From assembly GCA_044870245.1 (NCBI GenBank), contig JBIOYR010000013.1, positions 1 through 64,000 of the forward strand: 64,000 nt of DNA, read 5' to 3'. Made by a program: the position numbers and the translations under genes. Below the pieces are notes generated by a model that ran no database searches, had not been told where the DNA came from, and was given only the letters and a program-made list of their open reading frames with translations. Shown in pieces: positions 26,966-35,850 of the stretch; positions within the stretch are counted from its first letter, which is position 1, and each line of letters starts with the position of its first letter. Origin of the DNA: DATAFF01 sp044870245. Lineage in GTDB: Bacteria; Pseudomonadota; Alphaproteobacteria; Rhizobiales; Aestuariivirgaceae.

Positions 26966-29945
26966 TCTGGCGCTCGCCTTGCGGGTCGTAGAAGACGGGA
27001 CTGACGATCGAGGCCTTGACGAGCCTGCCGCCTTCGAGCGGGAAGGTCAGCGTCTCGCCCATGCGGCTGCGACCGTTCTCGATCAGCGCCATGGCGATCG
27101 AGCGCTCGAGGGTCGGGCTCAGATAGCTCGATGTGACATGGCCGATCGTCGTCATCGGCTTGGCGTCGGTATCGCGAACCGCATGGGCGCCGTCGGGCAG
27201 CACCAGCTTCGGGTCCTCGGTCAGGAGGCCGACCAGCTCCTTGCGGCCCGAGGCGCGCAGATAGGCCTGGTCGAGCGAGCGCTTGCCGATGAAGTCGCGC
27301 TTCGTCTTCGACACCAGCCCGTCGAGCCCGACATCGCGCGGCGTCACGGTGCCGTCGGTCTCGTCGCCGACCACGATATAGCCCTTCTCGGCACGCAGCA
27401 CATGCAGCGCCTCGGTGCCATAGGCGGTGATGCCGTGAGGCGCCCCGGCATCGAGCAGCGCCTGCCACAGCCTCATGCCGTCGCGGGCATTGACGGCGAT
27501 CTCGAAGCTGAGCTCGCCGGAGAAGCTGATGCGGAAGATCCGTACACGGAAACCGCCGAGGCGGCCTTGCCGCCAGGACATGAAGGGGAAGCCTGCGGGA
27601 TCGAGGTCAATATCGCTCGGGCCGGTGGCCTTCAGCGCTTCGAGCACGGCGCGGGCCTGAGGTCCGGCGACGGCGAACTGGGCCCATTGCTCGCTCACCG
27701 GGGTGACCAGCACCTTAAGCTCCGGCCATTCGGTCTGCAGCCATTCCTCGAGCCAGGCGGCGATGCGGTCGGCGCCGCCCGAGGTGCTGTGCATCAGGAA
27801 GTGATCATCGGCGAGGCGGGCGGTGACGCCGTCGTCGATGATGAAGCCGAGCTCGTTGAGCATCAGCCCGTAGCGACAGCGCCCGACCTTCAGCGTCGAG
27901 AAGCTATTGGTGTAGACGCGGTCGAGAAAACTCGCCGCGTCCTTGCCCTTGATCTCGATCTTGCCGAGCGTCGAGGCATCGAGCAGGCCGACGTTGCGGC
28001 GCACGGCGAGGATCTCGCGGGTGATCGCCTCGGCTTTGGACTCGCCGGATCTGGGATAGCAATAGGCGCGCCGCCATTGGCCGACCGGCTCCCATGCCGC
28101 TCCTTGCGCGACGTGCCAGTCATGGGCCGGGGTGCGGCGAATGCCAAGAAACAGCGGGCCCTTCGAGGCACCGGCGATGGTGCCGAAGGTGAGCGGCGTG
28201 AAGGGCGGGCGGAAGGTGGTGGTGCCGATCTCGGGGATCGGTCGGCCGGTCGCCTCCGACAGCACTCCCAAGCCGACGATGCTCGAGGTCTTGCCCTGGT
28301 CGCTCGCCATGCCCCAGGTGGTGTAGCGCTTGGTGTGCTCGACGGAGGAATAGCCCTCGCGCTGCGCCAGCTCGAGATCGGCGACGGTGACGTCGTTCTG
28401 GAAGTCGACGAAGTGCTTGTGCCCGTCATGATAATGGCCGCTGGCCGGCGAGAGCCAGAGCGGCTCGATCGCACCCTGGCGGCGGGGCCTCGCTTTCGGT
28501 GCGGCGCTGCCGGATGTGGCGGGCCGGCCGAGCGCCCGTGCCGCTGCCTCGGCGCCGGCGATCGCGCCCTCGGCGACCGCCTGCTCGCGATCGAAGGTGC
28601 CGTTGGCGGCGCCGACCGCCCACAGTCGGTCATGATGGCGGTCGGGCCGGAAGGCGTGGATCCGGGTGTCGTAGCGAAGCTTGCCGCCATTGTGGCACCA
28701 CAGATGGACCGCCGGGTTGAAGCCGCCGGAGACGGCGACATGGTCGCAGGGGAGCTTCTCCTCGCGCAACGGTCGGCTCATGCCCGGCCGGTAGGCGGTG
28801 ATGCGCACCGCCTCGATGGACTGGCCGCCCAAGGTGGTCTCGACGCCGGACACGGCATGACCGAGCATGACGGGGATGCCCGCGCGGCGCGCCTCGTCGA
28901 TGAGCTCGCTTTCAGGATCGGCGCGGCTGTCGATGATCGTGACCTCGCCGGCGCCAGCGCGCTTGATCAGGAGGGCGGTGCGGTAGGCTTCGTCATTGTT
29001 GGTGAAGACGACGCCGCGGCCGCCCGGCGCCACCGCATGGCGGGCGAGATAGCCGCGCACGGCCTCGGCCAGCATGATCCCCGGCCGGTCGTTGTTGGCG
29101 AAGGCGATCGGGCGCTCGATGGCGCCGGTCGCCAGGATCACTTCCCTGGCGCGCAGCTTCCACAGGCGCTGGCGCGGCCCCTCGCCGGTCAGGCGCTCGG
29201 CGAGCAGGAGATAGTTGTGATGGAAATGCGCCATCGCGGTGGTGCGGGTGAGCACCATGACATCGGCAGGGGCCTTGATGTCGATATCGCCGTCGTAAAG
29301 GTCGCCGACGCCGCCGAGACGCGGCGCCGCCTCGGCGAGGATTACCCGGGCGCCGGCCGCGGCTGCCGCTTCAGCGGCGGCAAGCCCGCTTGCCCCGCCG
29401 CCGACCACCAGCACGTCGCAGTCGACGCGAATCTGTTCGTATACGGAGGGATCGCGGCCGGTCGGAGCGCGGCCGAGGCCGGCGGCGCGGCGGATCAGCG
29501 GCTCATAGAGATGGTGCCAGAAGCTCCGCGGCCATTTGAAGGTCTTGTAATAGAAGCCGCCGGGGATGAAGCGGGAGTACAGGTCGTTGACCTGGCCGAT
29601 GTCGAAGGCAAGGCTCGGCCAGCGATTCTGGCTCACTGTCTGAAGACCGTCCTGAAGCTCGACCTGGGTCGCCTGCAGATTGGGCTCATGCGCCGACCCG
29701 AGGCCGACGCCGACCAGCGCGTTCATCTCCTCGGATCCCAAGCCGACGATGCCGCGCGGCCGGTGATATTTGAAGCTGCGGCCGATCAGCCGCTGGCCGT
29801 TGGCGAGCAAGGCCGAGGCGAGAGTGTCGCCGGCGAAGCCTGAAAGACGACGGCGGTCGAAGGTGAAGGCGACGGGCGCGTTGCGATCGATCAGCCGGCC
29901 GATGCCCGGAGCCTCGGGCAGGCGGTGGGGGACTGTCCGGGTCAT
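26958..29945 (-). CDS. soxA: Sarcosine oxidase alpha subunit
   Basis: A 995-residue alpha subunit. The N-terminal segment resembles a 2Fe-2S ferredoxin-like domain (AGDTLASALLANG near 38-50). The dinucleotide fold has GGGASG at 182-187 and binds NAD+. From about 600 onward it resembles GcvT aminomethyltransferase (GKDAASFLDRVYTN, GLMLNELGFIIDDG), the folate site where methylene-THF forms. The ATG at 29945 is chosen because it starts the conserved region and overlaps soxD by 4 bp; 29 upstream codons are in the soxD frame area. Works with soxB, soxD and soxG. Confidence 0.95.
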   Translation of the reverse strand: MTRTVPHRLPEAPGIGRLIDRNAPVAFTFDRRRLSGFAGDTLASALLANGQRLIGRSFKYHRPRGIVGLGSEEMNALVGVGLGSAHEPNLQATQVELQDGLQTVSQNRWPSLAFDIGQVNDLYSRFIPGGFYYKTFKWPRSFWHHLYEPLIRRAAGLGRAPTGRDPSVYEQIRVDCDVLVVGGGASGLAAAEAAAAAGARVILAEAAPRLGGVGDLYDGDIDIKAPADVMVLTRTTAMAHFHHNYLLLAERLTGEGPRQRLWKLRAREVILATGAIERPIAFANNDRPGIMLAEAVRGYLARHAVAPGGRGVVFTNNDEAYRTALLIKRAGAGEVTIIDSRADPESELIDEARRAGIPVMLGHAVSGVETTLGGQSIEAVRITAYRPGMSRPLREEKLPCDHVAVSGGFNPAVHLWCHNGGKLRYDTRIHAFRPDRHHDRLWAVGAANGTFDREQAVAEGAIAGAEAAARALGRPATSGSAAPKARPRRQGAIEPLWLSPASGHYHDGHKHFVDFQNDVTVADLELAQREGYSSVEHTKRYTTWGMASDQGKTSSIVGLGVLSEATGRPIPEIGTTTFRPPFTPLTFGTIAGASKGPLFLGIRRTPAHDWHVAQGAAWEPVGQWRRAYCYPRSGESKAEAITREILAVRRNVGLLDASTLGKIEIKGKDAASFLDRVYTNSFSTLKVGRCRYGLMLNELGFIIDDGVTARLADDHFLMHSTSGGADRIAAWLEEWLQTEWPELKVLVTPVSEQWAQFAVAGPQARAVLEALKATGPSDIDLDPAGFPFMSWRQGRLGGFRVRIFRISFSGELSFEIAVNARDGMRLWQALLDAGAPHGITAYGTEALHVLRAEKGYIVVGDETDGTVTPRDVGLDGLVSKTKRDFIGKRSLDQAYLRASGRKELVGLLTEDPKLVLPDGAHAVRDTDAKPMTTIGHVTSSYLSPTLERSIAMALIENGRSRMGETLTFPLEGGRLVKASIVSPVFYDPQGERQNV

Positions 29946-30226
29946 GTCGCGGGCGGCTCCTCGCGGATGCCGTAGGTGGCGAGGAAATCCATGGTCACGG
30001 TGTCGCGGATGGCGTTGAACCACTTGCCGCAACCGCGGTCGCAGCGCCAGCGCTCATGATGGGGGCCACGCTCGTTCTTGCGCATGAAGAGATAGTCGCG
30101 CTGCTCGGCGTCCTCGATGCGGTCGGGATGGTCGGAGGCGGGGCGCTTGACATGAGCCTCGCCGCCATAGTGGAAGTCGGTCTCGTCGCCTTCGACACCG
30201 CAGATGGGGCATTTGATCTGGAGCAT
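29942..30226 (-). CDS. soxD: Sarcosine oxidase delta subunit
   Basis: A 94-residue zinc-binding subunit. The zinc ligands include Cys6 and Cys9 (CPICG) and Cys62/Cys66 (RCDRGCGKW), with nearby His residues. Length and motif match SoxD. It sits 12 bp after soxB and overlaps soxA by 4 bp. Confidence 0.95.
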   Translation of the reverse strand: MLQIKCPICGVEGDETDFHYGGEAHVKRPASDHPDRIEDAEQRDYLFMRKNERGPHHERWRCDRGCGKWFNAIRDTVTMDFLATYGIREEPPAT

Positions 30227-30238
30227 GCTCGCTCCCTT

Positions 30239-31489
30239 TCAATGTGCCACCGCGGCGGCGACGCTTTCATCGATGAAGCGGCCTTCGAGGAAGCGGTTCA
30301 GTCCAAAGGGTTCGGCGATCGGATGCGGACGGTCGTTGGCGATGGTGTCGGCGAAGACGAAGCCCGAGCCCGGGATCGACTTGAAGCCGCCGGTGCCCCA
30401 GCCGCAATTGACATAGAGGCCCTCGACATCGGTCTTGCCGATGATCGGCGAGCGGTCGCCGGTCATGTCGACGACGCCGCCCCACATTCTGAGCATGCGC
30501 AGCCGCGAGATGATCGGGAAGGTCTCGACGAGCGCCGTCACAGTGTGCTGGATCGAGGGGAAGGAGCCGCGCTGGGAATAGCTGTTGTAGGGGTCGGTGC
30601 CGCCGCCGATGACGAGCTCGCCCTTGTCGGACTGGCTGATATAGCCATGGACGGTGTTGGCCATGATGACGCAGTCGAGCACAGGCTTGATCGGCTCGGA
30701 GACCAGCGCCTGCAGGCAGAGGCTCTCGATCGGCATGCGCAGGCCCGCCATCGCCATCAGGAGCGAGCTGTTGCCGGCGACGACGATGGCGATCTTGCGG
30801 GTGCGGATATGGCCCCTCGTGGTGTCGAGGCCGGTGACCCGATTGCCGTCGCGCGAGATGCCGGTGACCTCGCAATTCTGGATGATGTCGACGCCCCGCG
30901 CATCGGCGGCCCTGGCGTAGCCCCAGGCAACGGCGTCATGGCGGCCGGTGCCGCCGCGCGGCTGCCAATAGGCGCCGAGGATCGGATAGCGGGCGTCCTT
31001 GTCGTCATTGATGATCGGCACGAGGCGCTTGACCTCGGGGGCCGAGATCATCCGGCAGTCGAGCCCGGCGATGCGGTTGGCATGGGCGGTGCGGCGGAAG
31101 GCGCGCAGCTCGTGCTCGGTCTGGCACAGCATCATGACGCCGCGCGGCGAGAACATCATGTTGAAGTCGAGCTCCTGCGAGAGGTCCTCATAGAGCGAGC
31201 GCGCCAGCTCGTAGATCCTGATCGAGGGGTCCTGCAGATAGTTGGAGCGGATGATGGTGGTGTTGCGGCCGGTGTTGCCGCCCCCGAGCCAGCCCTTCTC
31301 GAGAACGGCGATGTTGGCGAGGCCATGATTCCTGGCGAGGTAGTAGGCGGTGGCGAGGCCGTGGCCGCCGGCGCCGACGATCACCACGTCATAGGCGGGC
31401 TTGGGCTCCGGGCTGCGCCAGGCCTTGCCCCAGTCGCGATGACCGGAGAGCGCGTTGCGGACGAGCGAGAACACCGAATAGCGGCTCAT
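30239..31489 (-). CDS. soxB: Sarcosine oxidase beta subunit
   Basis: A 416-residue FAD-dependent subunit that oxidises sarcosine to the imine and also carries the covalent FMN in this enzyme family. The FAD-binding GAGGHG is at 39-44, and GWLGGGNTGRNTTIIRSNYL lies near 85-105. It is the first gene of the soxBDAG operon, divergent from ccmI, with a 107-bp intergenic space that must hold both promoters. The complex yields glycine, hydrogen peroxide and methylene-THF (or formaldehyde). Confidence 0.95.
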   Translation of the reverse strand: MSRYSVFSLVRNALSGHRDWGKAWRSPEPKPAYDVVIVGAGGHGLATAYYLARNHGLANIAVLEKGWLGGGNTGRNTTIIRSNYLQDPSIRIYELARSLYEDLSQELDFNMMFSPRGVMMLCQTEHELRAFRRTAHANRIAGLDCRMISAPEVKRLVPIINDDKDARYPILGAYWQPRGGTGRHDAVAWGYARAADARGVDIIQNCEVTGISRDGNRVTGLDTTRGHIRTRKIAIVVAGNSSLLMAMAGLRMPIESLCLQALVSEPIKPVLDCVIMANTVHGYISQSDKGELVIGGGTDPYNSYSQRGSFPSIQHTVTALVETFPIISRLRMLRMWGGVVDMTGDRSPIIGKTDVEGLYVNCGWGTGGFKSIPGSGFVFADTIANDRPHPIAEPFGLNRFLEGRFIDESVAAAVAH

Positions 31490-31596
31490 CGCCGCTACTT
31501 AGCATTGCGCCGAGCACGGCGCATCGAGATTGCGACCTCGCTTCGGGAAACTGCGACACCCTTGCAATTTACCTCGCACCGCCTGAAGTTCTGCCG

Positions 31597-32661
31597 ATGC
31601 TCGTCTGGCTTCCCGCATTGCTGATGACCGCCGCGGTTCTCGCTGCGCTGCTGCTGCCGCTGGTGCGGCGCACCGCCAGCGATGCGGCCGCGCCGGAATC
31701 GGCCCATGACCTTGCGGTCTATCGCGACCAGCTGGCCGAATTGTCGCGCGACGAAACGCTCGGGCGGATCGCGGCCGGCGAGGCCGAGGCGGCGCGCAAC
31801 GAGATCATGCGGCGCATGCTCGAGGCGCAAGCGCGCCAGCAGCAGGCGGCAGCCCCGGCGGTGGCCGGGTCGGAAAGCCGCCGGCGGGTCGCGGCGGCAG
31901 CCGCGGTGGTGCTGCCGCTCGCAGCGCTCCTCGCCTATGCGGCGACGGGCCGCCCGGACCTGCCGGGGAGCCCGGCGGCAAGCCGGCTTGCGCATGCGGT
32001 GGAGACGGGCGACTTTCCCGCCATGGTGGCCAAGGTCGAGCAGCATCTGGCGAAGCACCCCGACGATGCCGAGGGCTGGCTCGTCATCGCGCCGGCCTAT
32101 CGCCGGCTCGGCCGTCCCGACGATGCGGCGGATGCCTATGCCCAGGCGATCCGGCTGGGCAAAAGCTCGCCGGGGCTGATCGCCGATTATGGCGAGGCGC
32201 TGATGCTGGCCAATGGCGGGCTCATCTCGGCGGAGGCGCGGCAGGCCTTTGCCGAGGCGCTGAAGCAGGATGCGACCTCCGCCAAGGCGCTGTTCTATCT
32301 CAATCTGGCGGACGGCCAGGAAGGCAAGCGCGAGCAGGCGCTCAAAGGTTTCCGCGACATGCTGGCGAGCGCGCCGCAGGATGCGCCATGGCGGCAGGCG
32401 GTCGAGGCTCAGATCGCCGAGCTCGAGCAGACGCCGGCTGAGCGCGAGGCGATGATCCGCGGCATGGTCGAGAGCCTCGACCGGCGGCTCAAGCAGGAGG
32501 GCGGCGATGTCGAGGGCTGGATGCGGCTCGCCCGCTCGCGCATGGTGCTGGGCGAGCGCGACAAGGCGGTGAAGGCGCTCGATGCGGCGGCGGAGCGGTT
32601 CCGCGGCGATGCCAAGGCGATGGATGCGATTTCGGGGCTGAGGAAGGAGCTGGGGCTGTGA
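31597..32661 (+). CDS. ccmI: Cytochrome c maturation protein CcmI (CycH)
   Basis: A 354-residue apocytochrome chaperone of system I. Two spans, at about 2-20 and 100-118, flank a short cytoplasmic region with a leucine-zipper-like segment (YRDQLAELSRDETLG). The C-terminal periplasmic part has TPR repeats (about 130-350), including EGWLVIAPAYRRLGRPDDA. It presents apocytochrome to CcmF/CcmH. It opens the cycHJKL-order operon. A heptamer palindrome separates it from ccmE. Confidence 0.92.
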   Translation: MLVWLPALLMTAAVLAALLLPLVRRTASDAAAPESAHDLAVYRDQLAELSRDETLGRIAAGEAEAARNEIMRRMLEAQARQQQAAAPAVAGSESRRRVAAAAAVVLPLAALLAYAATGRPDLPGSPAASRLAHAVETGDFPAMVAKVEQHLAKHPDDAEGWLVIAPAYRRLGRPDDAADAYAQAIRLGKSSPGLIADYGEALMLANGGLISAEARQAFAEALKQDATSAKALFYLNLADGQEGKREQALKGFRDMLASAPQDAPWRQAVEAQIAELEQTPAEREAMIRGMVESLDRRLKQEGGDVEGWMRLARSRMVLGERDKAVKALDAAAERFRGDAKAMDAISGLRKELGL

Positions 32662-32666
32662 AAGAG

Positions 32667-32743
32667 AAGGCAGTAGGCATTAGGCAGGTAGGCAGTGAGG
32701 GGGAGCTCTTCCCGACTGCCCATTGCCTACTGCCTACTGCCTA
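32667..32743. repeat. TAGGCAG heptamer palindrome inside the ccm operon
   Basis: Left arm GGCAGTAGGCATTAGGCAG begins 6-7 nt after the ccmI stop. The centre is GGGAGCTCTTCCC, itself a small palindrome, and the right arm is ACTGCCCATTGCCTACTGCC and onward to 32743. It splits ccmI from ccmE, which are otherwise tightly clustered genes. Confidence 0.93.
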
Positions 32744-32788
32744 TGAGTCTCCGCCCAGTCTCCAGGGGGTGCCAACGGTGGAGCGGCG

Positions 32789-33232
32789 ATGACCCGCAAG
32801 CAGCAGCGCGCCACATTGCTGGCGGCGGGTCTGGCGCTGATCGGCGTCGCGGCGGGGCTGGTGCTCTATGCGCTCAACGATTCGATCGTGTTCTTCTACA
32901 CGCCGTCCGAGGCGCTGACGAGGAACATTGCCGAAGGCCAGCGCTTCCGGCTCGGCGGGCTCGTCGAGAAGGGCTCGCTCAAGCATGGCGGCGACCAGGA
33001 GGTGAGCTTCACCGTCACCGATACCGACAAGGCGATGGCGGTCACCTATCACGGCCAGCTTCCCGATCTCTTCCGCGAAGGGCAGGGGGTGGTCGCCGAA
33101 GGCAGGCTCGGCCCGGGCGGCGTGTTCAAGGCCGACACGGTGCTCGCCAAGCATGACGAGACCTACATGCCCAAGGAAGTCGCCGATGCGCTTAAGGCCA
33201 AGGGCGTGTGGAAGGAGGGTGAGAGGCCATGA
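32789..33232 (+). CDS. ccmE: Cytochrome c maturation protein CcmE (heme chaperone, CycJ)
   Basis: A 147-residue membrane-anchored heme chaperone. One N-terminal span (about 9-28) is followed by an OB-fold domain. The covalent heme attachment residue is His122 in LAKHDETYMP, with the axial ligand Tyr126. Its stop overlaps the ccmF start (ATGA). Confidence 0.96.
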   Translation: MTRKQQRATLLAAGLALIGVAAGLVLYALNDSIVFFYTPSEALTRNIAEGQRFRLGGLVEKGSLKHGGDQEVSFTVTDTDKAMAVTYHGQLPDLFREGQGVVAEGRLGPGGVFKADTVLAKHDETYMPKEVADALKAKGVWKEGERP

Positions 33233-35214
33233 CGGGCGAGCTCGGACATGTGGCGCTGGTGCTGGCGCTGGCGGCGGCGCTCTACCAGACGAGCGTGCCG
33301 CTCTATGGCGCGGCGGTGGGCGATCTCCGGCTGATGCAGGCGGCGGTGCCGGCGGCGCTCACCCAGCTCGTGCTGATCGCCGTCGCCTTCGCGGCGCTGA
33401 CCTTGGCCTACGTCAATTCCGATTTCTCGATCGCCAATGTCTATGCCAATTCCCACACCGCCAAGCCGCTGATCTACAAGATCTCGGGCGTGTGGGGAAA
33501 TCATGAAGGCTCGATGGTGCTGTGGGTGCTGATCCTGGCGCTCAACGGCGCGGCGGTGGCGCTCGCCGGCGACAACCTGCCGCCGGCCTTGCGGGCGCGG
33601 GTGCTGGCGGTGCAGGGCTCGATCGCGGTGGCGTTCCTGCTGTTCATCATCGTCGCCTCGAACCCGTTCGAGCGGCTCGACCCGGCGCCGATCGAAGGGC
33701 GCGGGCTCAACCCGCTGCTGCAGGACCCGGCGCTCGCCTTTCATCCGCCGTTCCTCTATGCCGGCTATGTCGGGCTGTCGATTGCCTTCTCCTTCGCGGT
33801 GGCAGCACTTCTCGAAGGCAAGGTCGATGCCGCCTGGGCGCGGTGGGTCCGGCCGTGGACGCTTGCCGCCTGGATGTTCCTCACCATCGGCATCGCCATG
33901 GGATCGTGGTGGGCCTATTACGAGCTCGGCTGGGGCGGCTTCTGGTTCTGGGACCCGGTGGAGAACGCCTCCTTCATGCCGTGGCTCATCGCGACGGCGC
34001 TGCTCCATTCGGCGATCGTCGTCGAGAAGCGCAATGCGCTGAAAGTGTGGACGGTGCTGCTCGCCATCCTCGCCTTCTCGCTGTCGCTGGTCGGCACCTT
34101 CCTGGTGCGCTCGGGCGTGCTCACCTCGGTCCATGCCTTCGCCGTCGATCCGGCGCGCGGGGTGTTCATCCTCGGCATTCTCGGCTTCTTCATCGGCGGG
34201 GCGCTGATGCTCTATGCCGTCAGGGCCTCGAGCCTCAAGCCCGGCGGGCTGTTCCAGCCGATCAGCCGCGAGGGGGCGCTCGTCCTCAACAATGTCGTGC
34301 TCGGCGCGGCGGCGGCGGCGGTGTTCATCGGCACGCTCTATCCGCTGGCGCTCGAGGCGCTGAGCGGCGACAAGATCTCGGTCGGGCCGCCCTATTTCAA
34401 CCTGACCTTCGTGCCGCTGATCCTGCCGCTGCTGCTCATCGTGCCGCTCGGGCCGCTGATGCCGTGGAAGCGCTCCGATCTCAAAGGGGTCATGCAGCGG
34501 CTCGGCGCGGCGGCGGCGATCGCGCTCCTGATCGGGATCGCGACCTTTGCGATCCATAACCGCGGCCCGTGGCTTGCGCCCTTCGGCATGGCGCTCGGCG
34601 CCTGGCTGATCGCCGGCAGTCTCACCGAGCTGGTCGAGCGCTCAGGGCTCGGCCGCATCGAAGTGGCGGCGGCGCTCAGGCGGTTGGCCGGCCTGCCGGG
34701 CGCGAGCTTCGGCACGGTGCTCGCCCATGCCGGCCTTGGCGTTCTCATCATCGGGATCGTCGGGGTGACCGCCTGGCGCGAGGAGCGGATCGCGGTGATG
34801 AAGCCGGGCGATCAGGTGAACCTCGCCGGCCTCGCAATCGTCTTTCAGGGTGCGACGCCGTTCACCGGCCCCAATTACACGGCCGAGCGCGGCCGCTTCG
34901 TGGTGATGGAGAGCGGACGCGAGATCTCCACGCTGGCGCCGGAGAAGCGCCAGTTCCAGCCTGGCCGGCAGGTGACGAGCGAGGTCGGGCTGCAGCAGTT
35001 CCCGAGCGGTGATCTCTATATCGTGATGGGCGAGGGGAGGAGCGATGGCGGGCGCTCGGTCAGGATCTATTTCAACCCGCTGGCGAGCCTGATCTGGATC
35101 GGCGCGCTCATCATGTTCATCGGCGGCGCGGTGTCGCTCACCGACCGGCGCTACCGCATCGGCGCACCCAGGCTCAGATCCCGTCCCGCAGTTCAGCCGG
35201 TCGAGCAGGGCTGA
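33229..35214 (+). CDS. ccmF: Cytochrome c heme lyase CcmF (CycK)
   Basis: A 661-residue polytopic membrane protein that ligates heme to apocytochrome c. The tryptophan-rich WWD signature WGGFWFWDPVEN lies near 234-246, flanked by conserved His residues (for example in the HPPFLY loop near 179). About 14-15 spans are expected. Overlaps ccmE and ccmH at its ends, so the three genes are translationally coupled. Confidence 0.96.
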   Translation: MTGELGHVALVLALAAALYQTSVPLYGAAVGDLRLMQAAVPAALTQLVLIAVAFAALTLAYVNSDFSIANVYANSHTAKPLIYKISGVWGNHEGSMVLWVLILALNGAAVALAGDNLPPALRARVLAVQGSIAVAFLLFIIVASNPFERLDPAPIEGRGLNPLLQDPALAFHPPFLYAGYVGLSIAFSFAVAALLEGKVDAAWARWVRPWTLAAWMFLTIGIAMGSWWAYYELGWGGFWFWDPVENASFMPWLIATALLHSAIVVEKRNALKVWTVLLAILAFSLSLVGTFLVRSGVLTSVHAFAVDPARGVFILGILGFFIGGALMLYAVRASSLKPGGLFQPISREGALVLNNVVLGAAAAAVFIGTLYPLALEALSGDKISVGPPYFNLTFVPLILPLLLIVPLGPLMPWKRSDLKGVMQRLGAAAAIALLIGIATFAIHNRGPWLAPFGMALGAWLIAGSLTELVERSGLGRIEVAAALRRLAGLPGASFGTVLAHAGLGVLIIGIVGVTAWREERIAVMKPGDQVNLAGLAIVFQGATPFTGPNYTAERGRFVVMESGREISTLAPEKRQFQPGRQVTSEVGLQQFPSGDLYIVMGEGRSDGGRSVRIYFNPLASLIWIGALIMFIGGAVSLTDRRYRIGAPRLRSRPAVQPVEQG

Positions 35215-35705
35215 TGCGGCGACTTTGTGCGATCGTGCTTTTCCTGCTGCTCACGACGATGGCGGCGCGAGCGGTCGAGCCCGACGAGATGCTGTCCGAT
35301 CCAAGGCTCGAAGCGCGGGCGCGGGCGCTGTCGGGCGAGCTCAGGTGCCTGGTCTGCCAGAACCAGTCGATCGACGAATCGGATGCGCCGCTCGCCAAGG
35401 ACCTCCGGCTGCTGATCCGCGAGCGGCTCAAGGCCGGGGCGAGCGATTCGCAGGTGCGCGACTTCATGGTGGAGCGCTACGGCGATTTCGTCCTGCTCCG
35501 GCCGCGCTTCGCGCCGGAGACCCTGCTGCTCTGGGTTACGCCCTTCGCGCTGCTGCTCGCCGGCCTCATTTTCGCCATCAGGGCGGGACGGCGAAGAACG
35601 CCCGCGGCCGCCGCCGAGGCGCCGTTGACGGAGGAGGAGAGGCGGAAATTGGAGGAGCTAGGGCGGGAGGCGCAAGAGAGAAAGGCAATAGGCATTAGGC
35701 ATTAG
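35214..35705 (+). CDS. ccmH: Cytochrome c maturation protein CcmH (CycL)
   Basis: A 163-residue thiol oxidoreductase with a signal peptide (about 1-20) and the LRCLVCQNQS motif (Cys45, Cys48) that reduces apocytochrome cysteines. A membrane span follows at about 104-121. The last seven codons, KAIGIRH, and the TAG stop are encoded by the left arm of a heptamer palindrome, so the natural C-terminus has been replaced or extended. Confidence 0.95.
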   Translation: MRRLCAIVLFLLLTTMAARAVEPDEMLSDPRLEARARALSGELRCLVCQNQSIDESDAPLAKDLRLLIRERLKAGASDSQVRDFMVERYGDFVLLRPRFAPETLLLWVTPFALLLAGLIFAIRAGRRRTPAAAAEAPLTEEERRKLEELGREAQERKAIGIRH

Positions 35706-35756
35706 GTCGTCACCGAGGTCTTCACTACTGCCTACTGCCTAACGGCCTACTGCCTT
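35682..35756. repeat. TAGGCAG heptamer palindrome at ccmH 3' end
   Basis: Left arm of GGCAATA, GGCATTA and GGCATTA units starts inside the ccmH reading frame and provides its stop. Right arm has ACTGCCTACTGCC and GGCCTACTGCC ending at 35756. Confidence 0.93.
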
Positions 35757-35850
35757 CCATTAACAACATTTCATCCGGCCGAAAGATCGCGGTAAGCCGA
35801 TCGTACCTATCTTTGCTCATGTCAGATCAACCCCACCAGGGAACGCAAGA

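Noticed and set aside
26811..29843. A 1010-codon open frame antisense to soxA
   Set aside because: SoxA motifs are intact on the other strand and the antisense frame has no recognisable fold.
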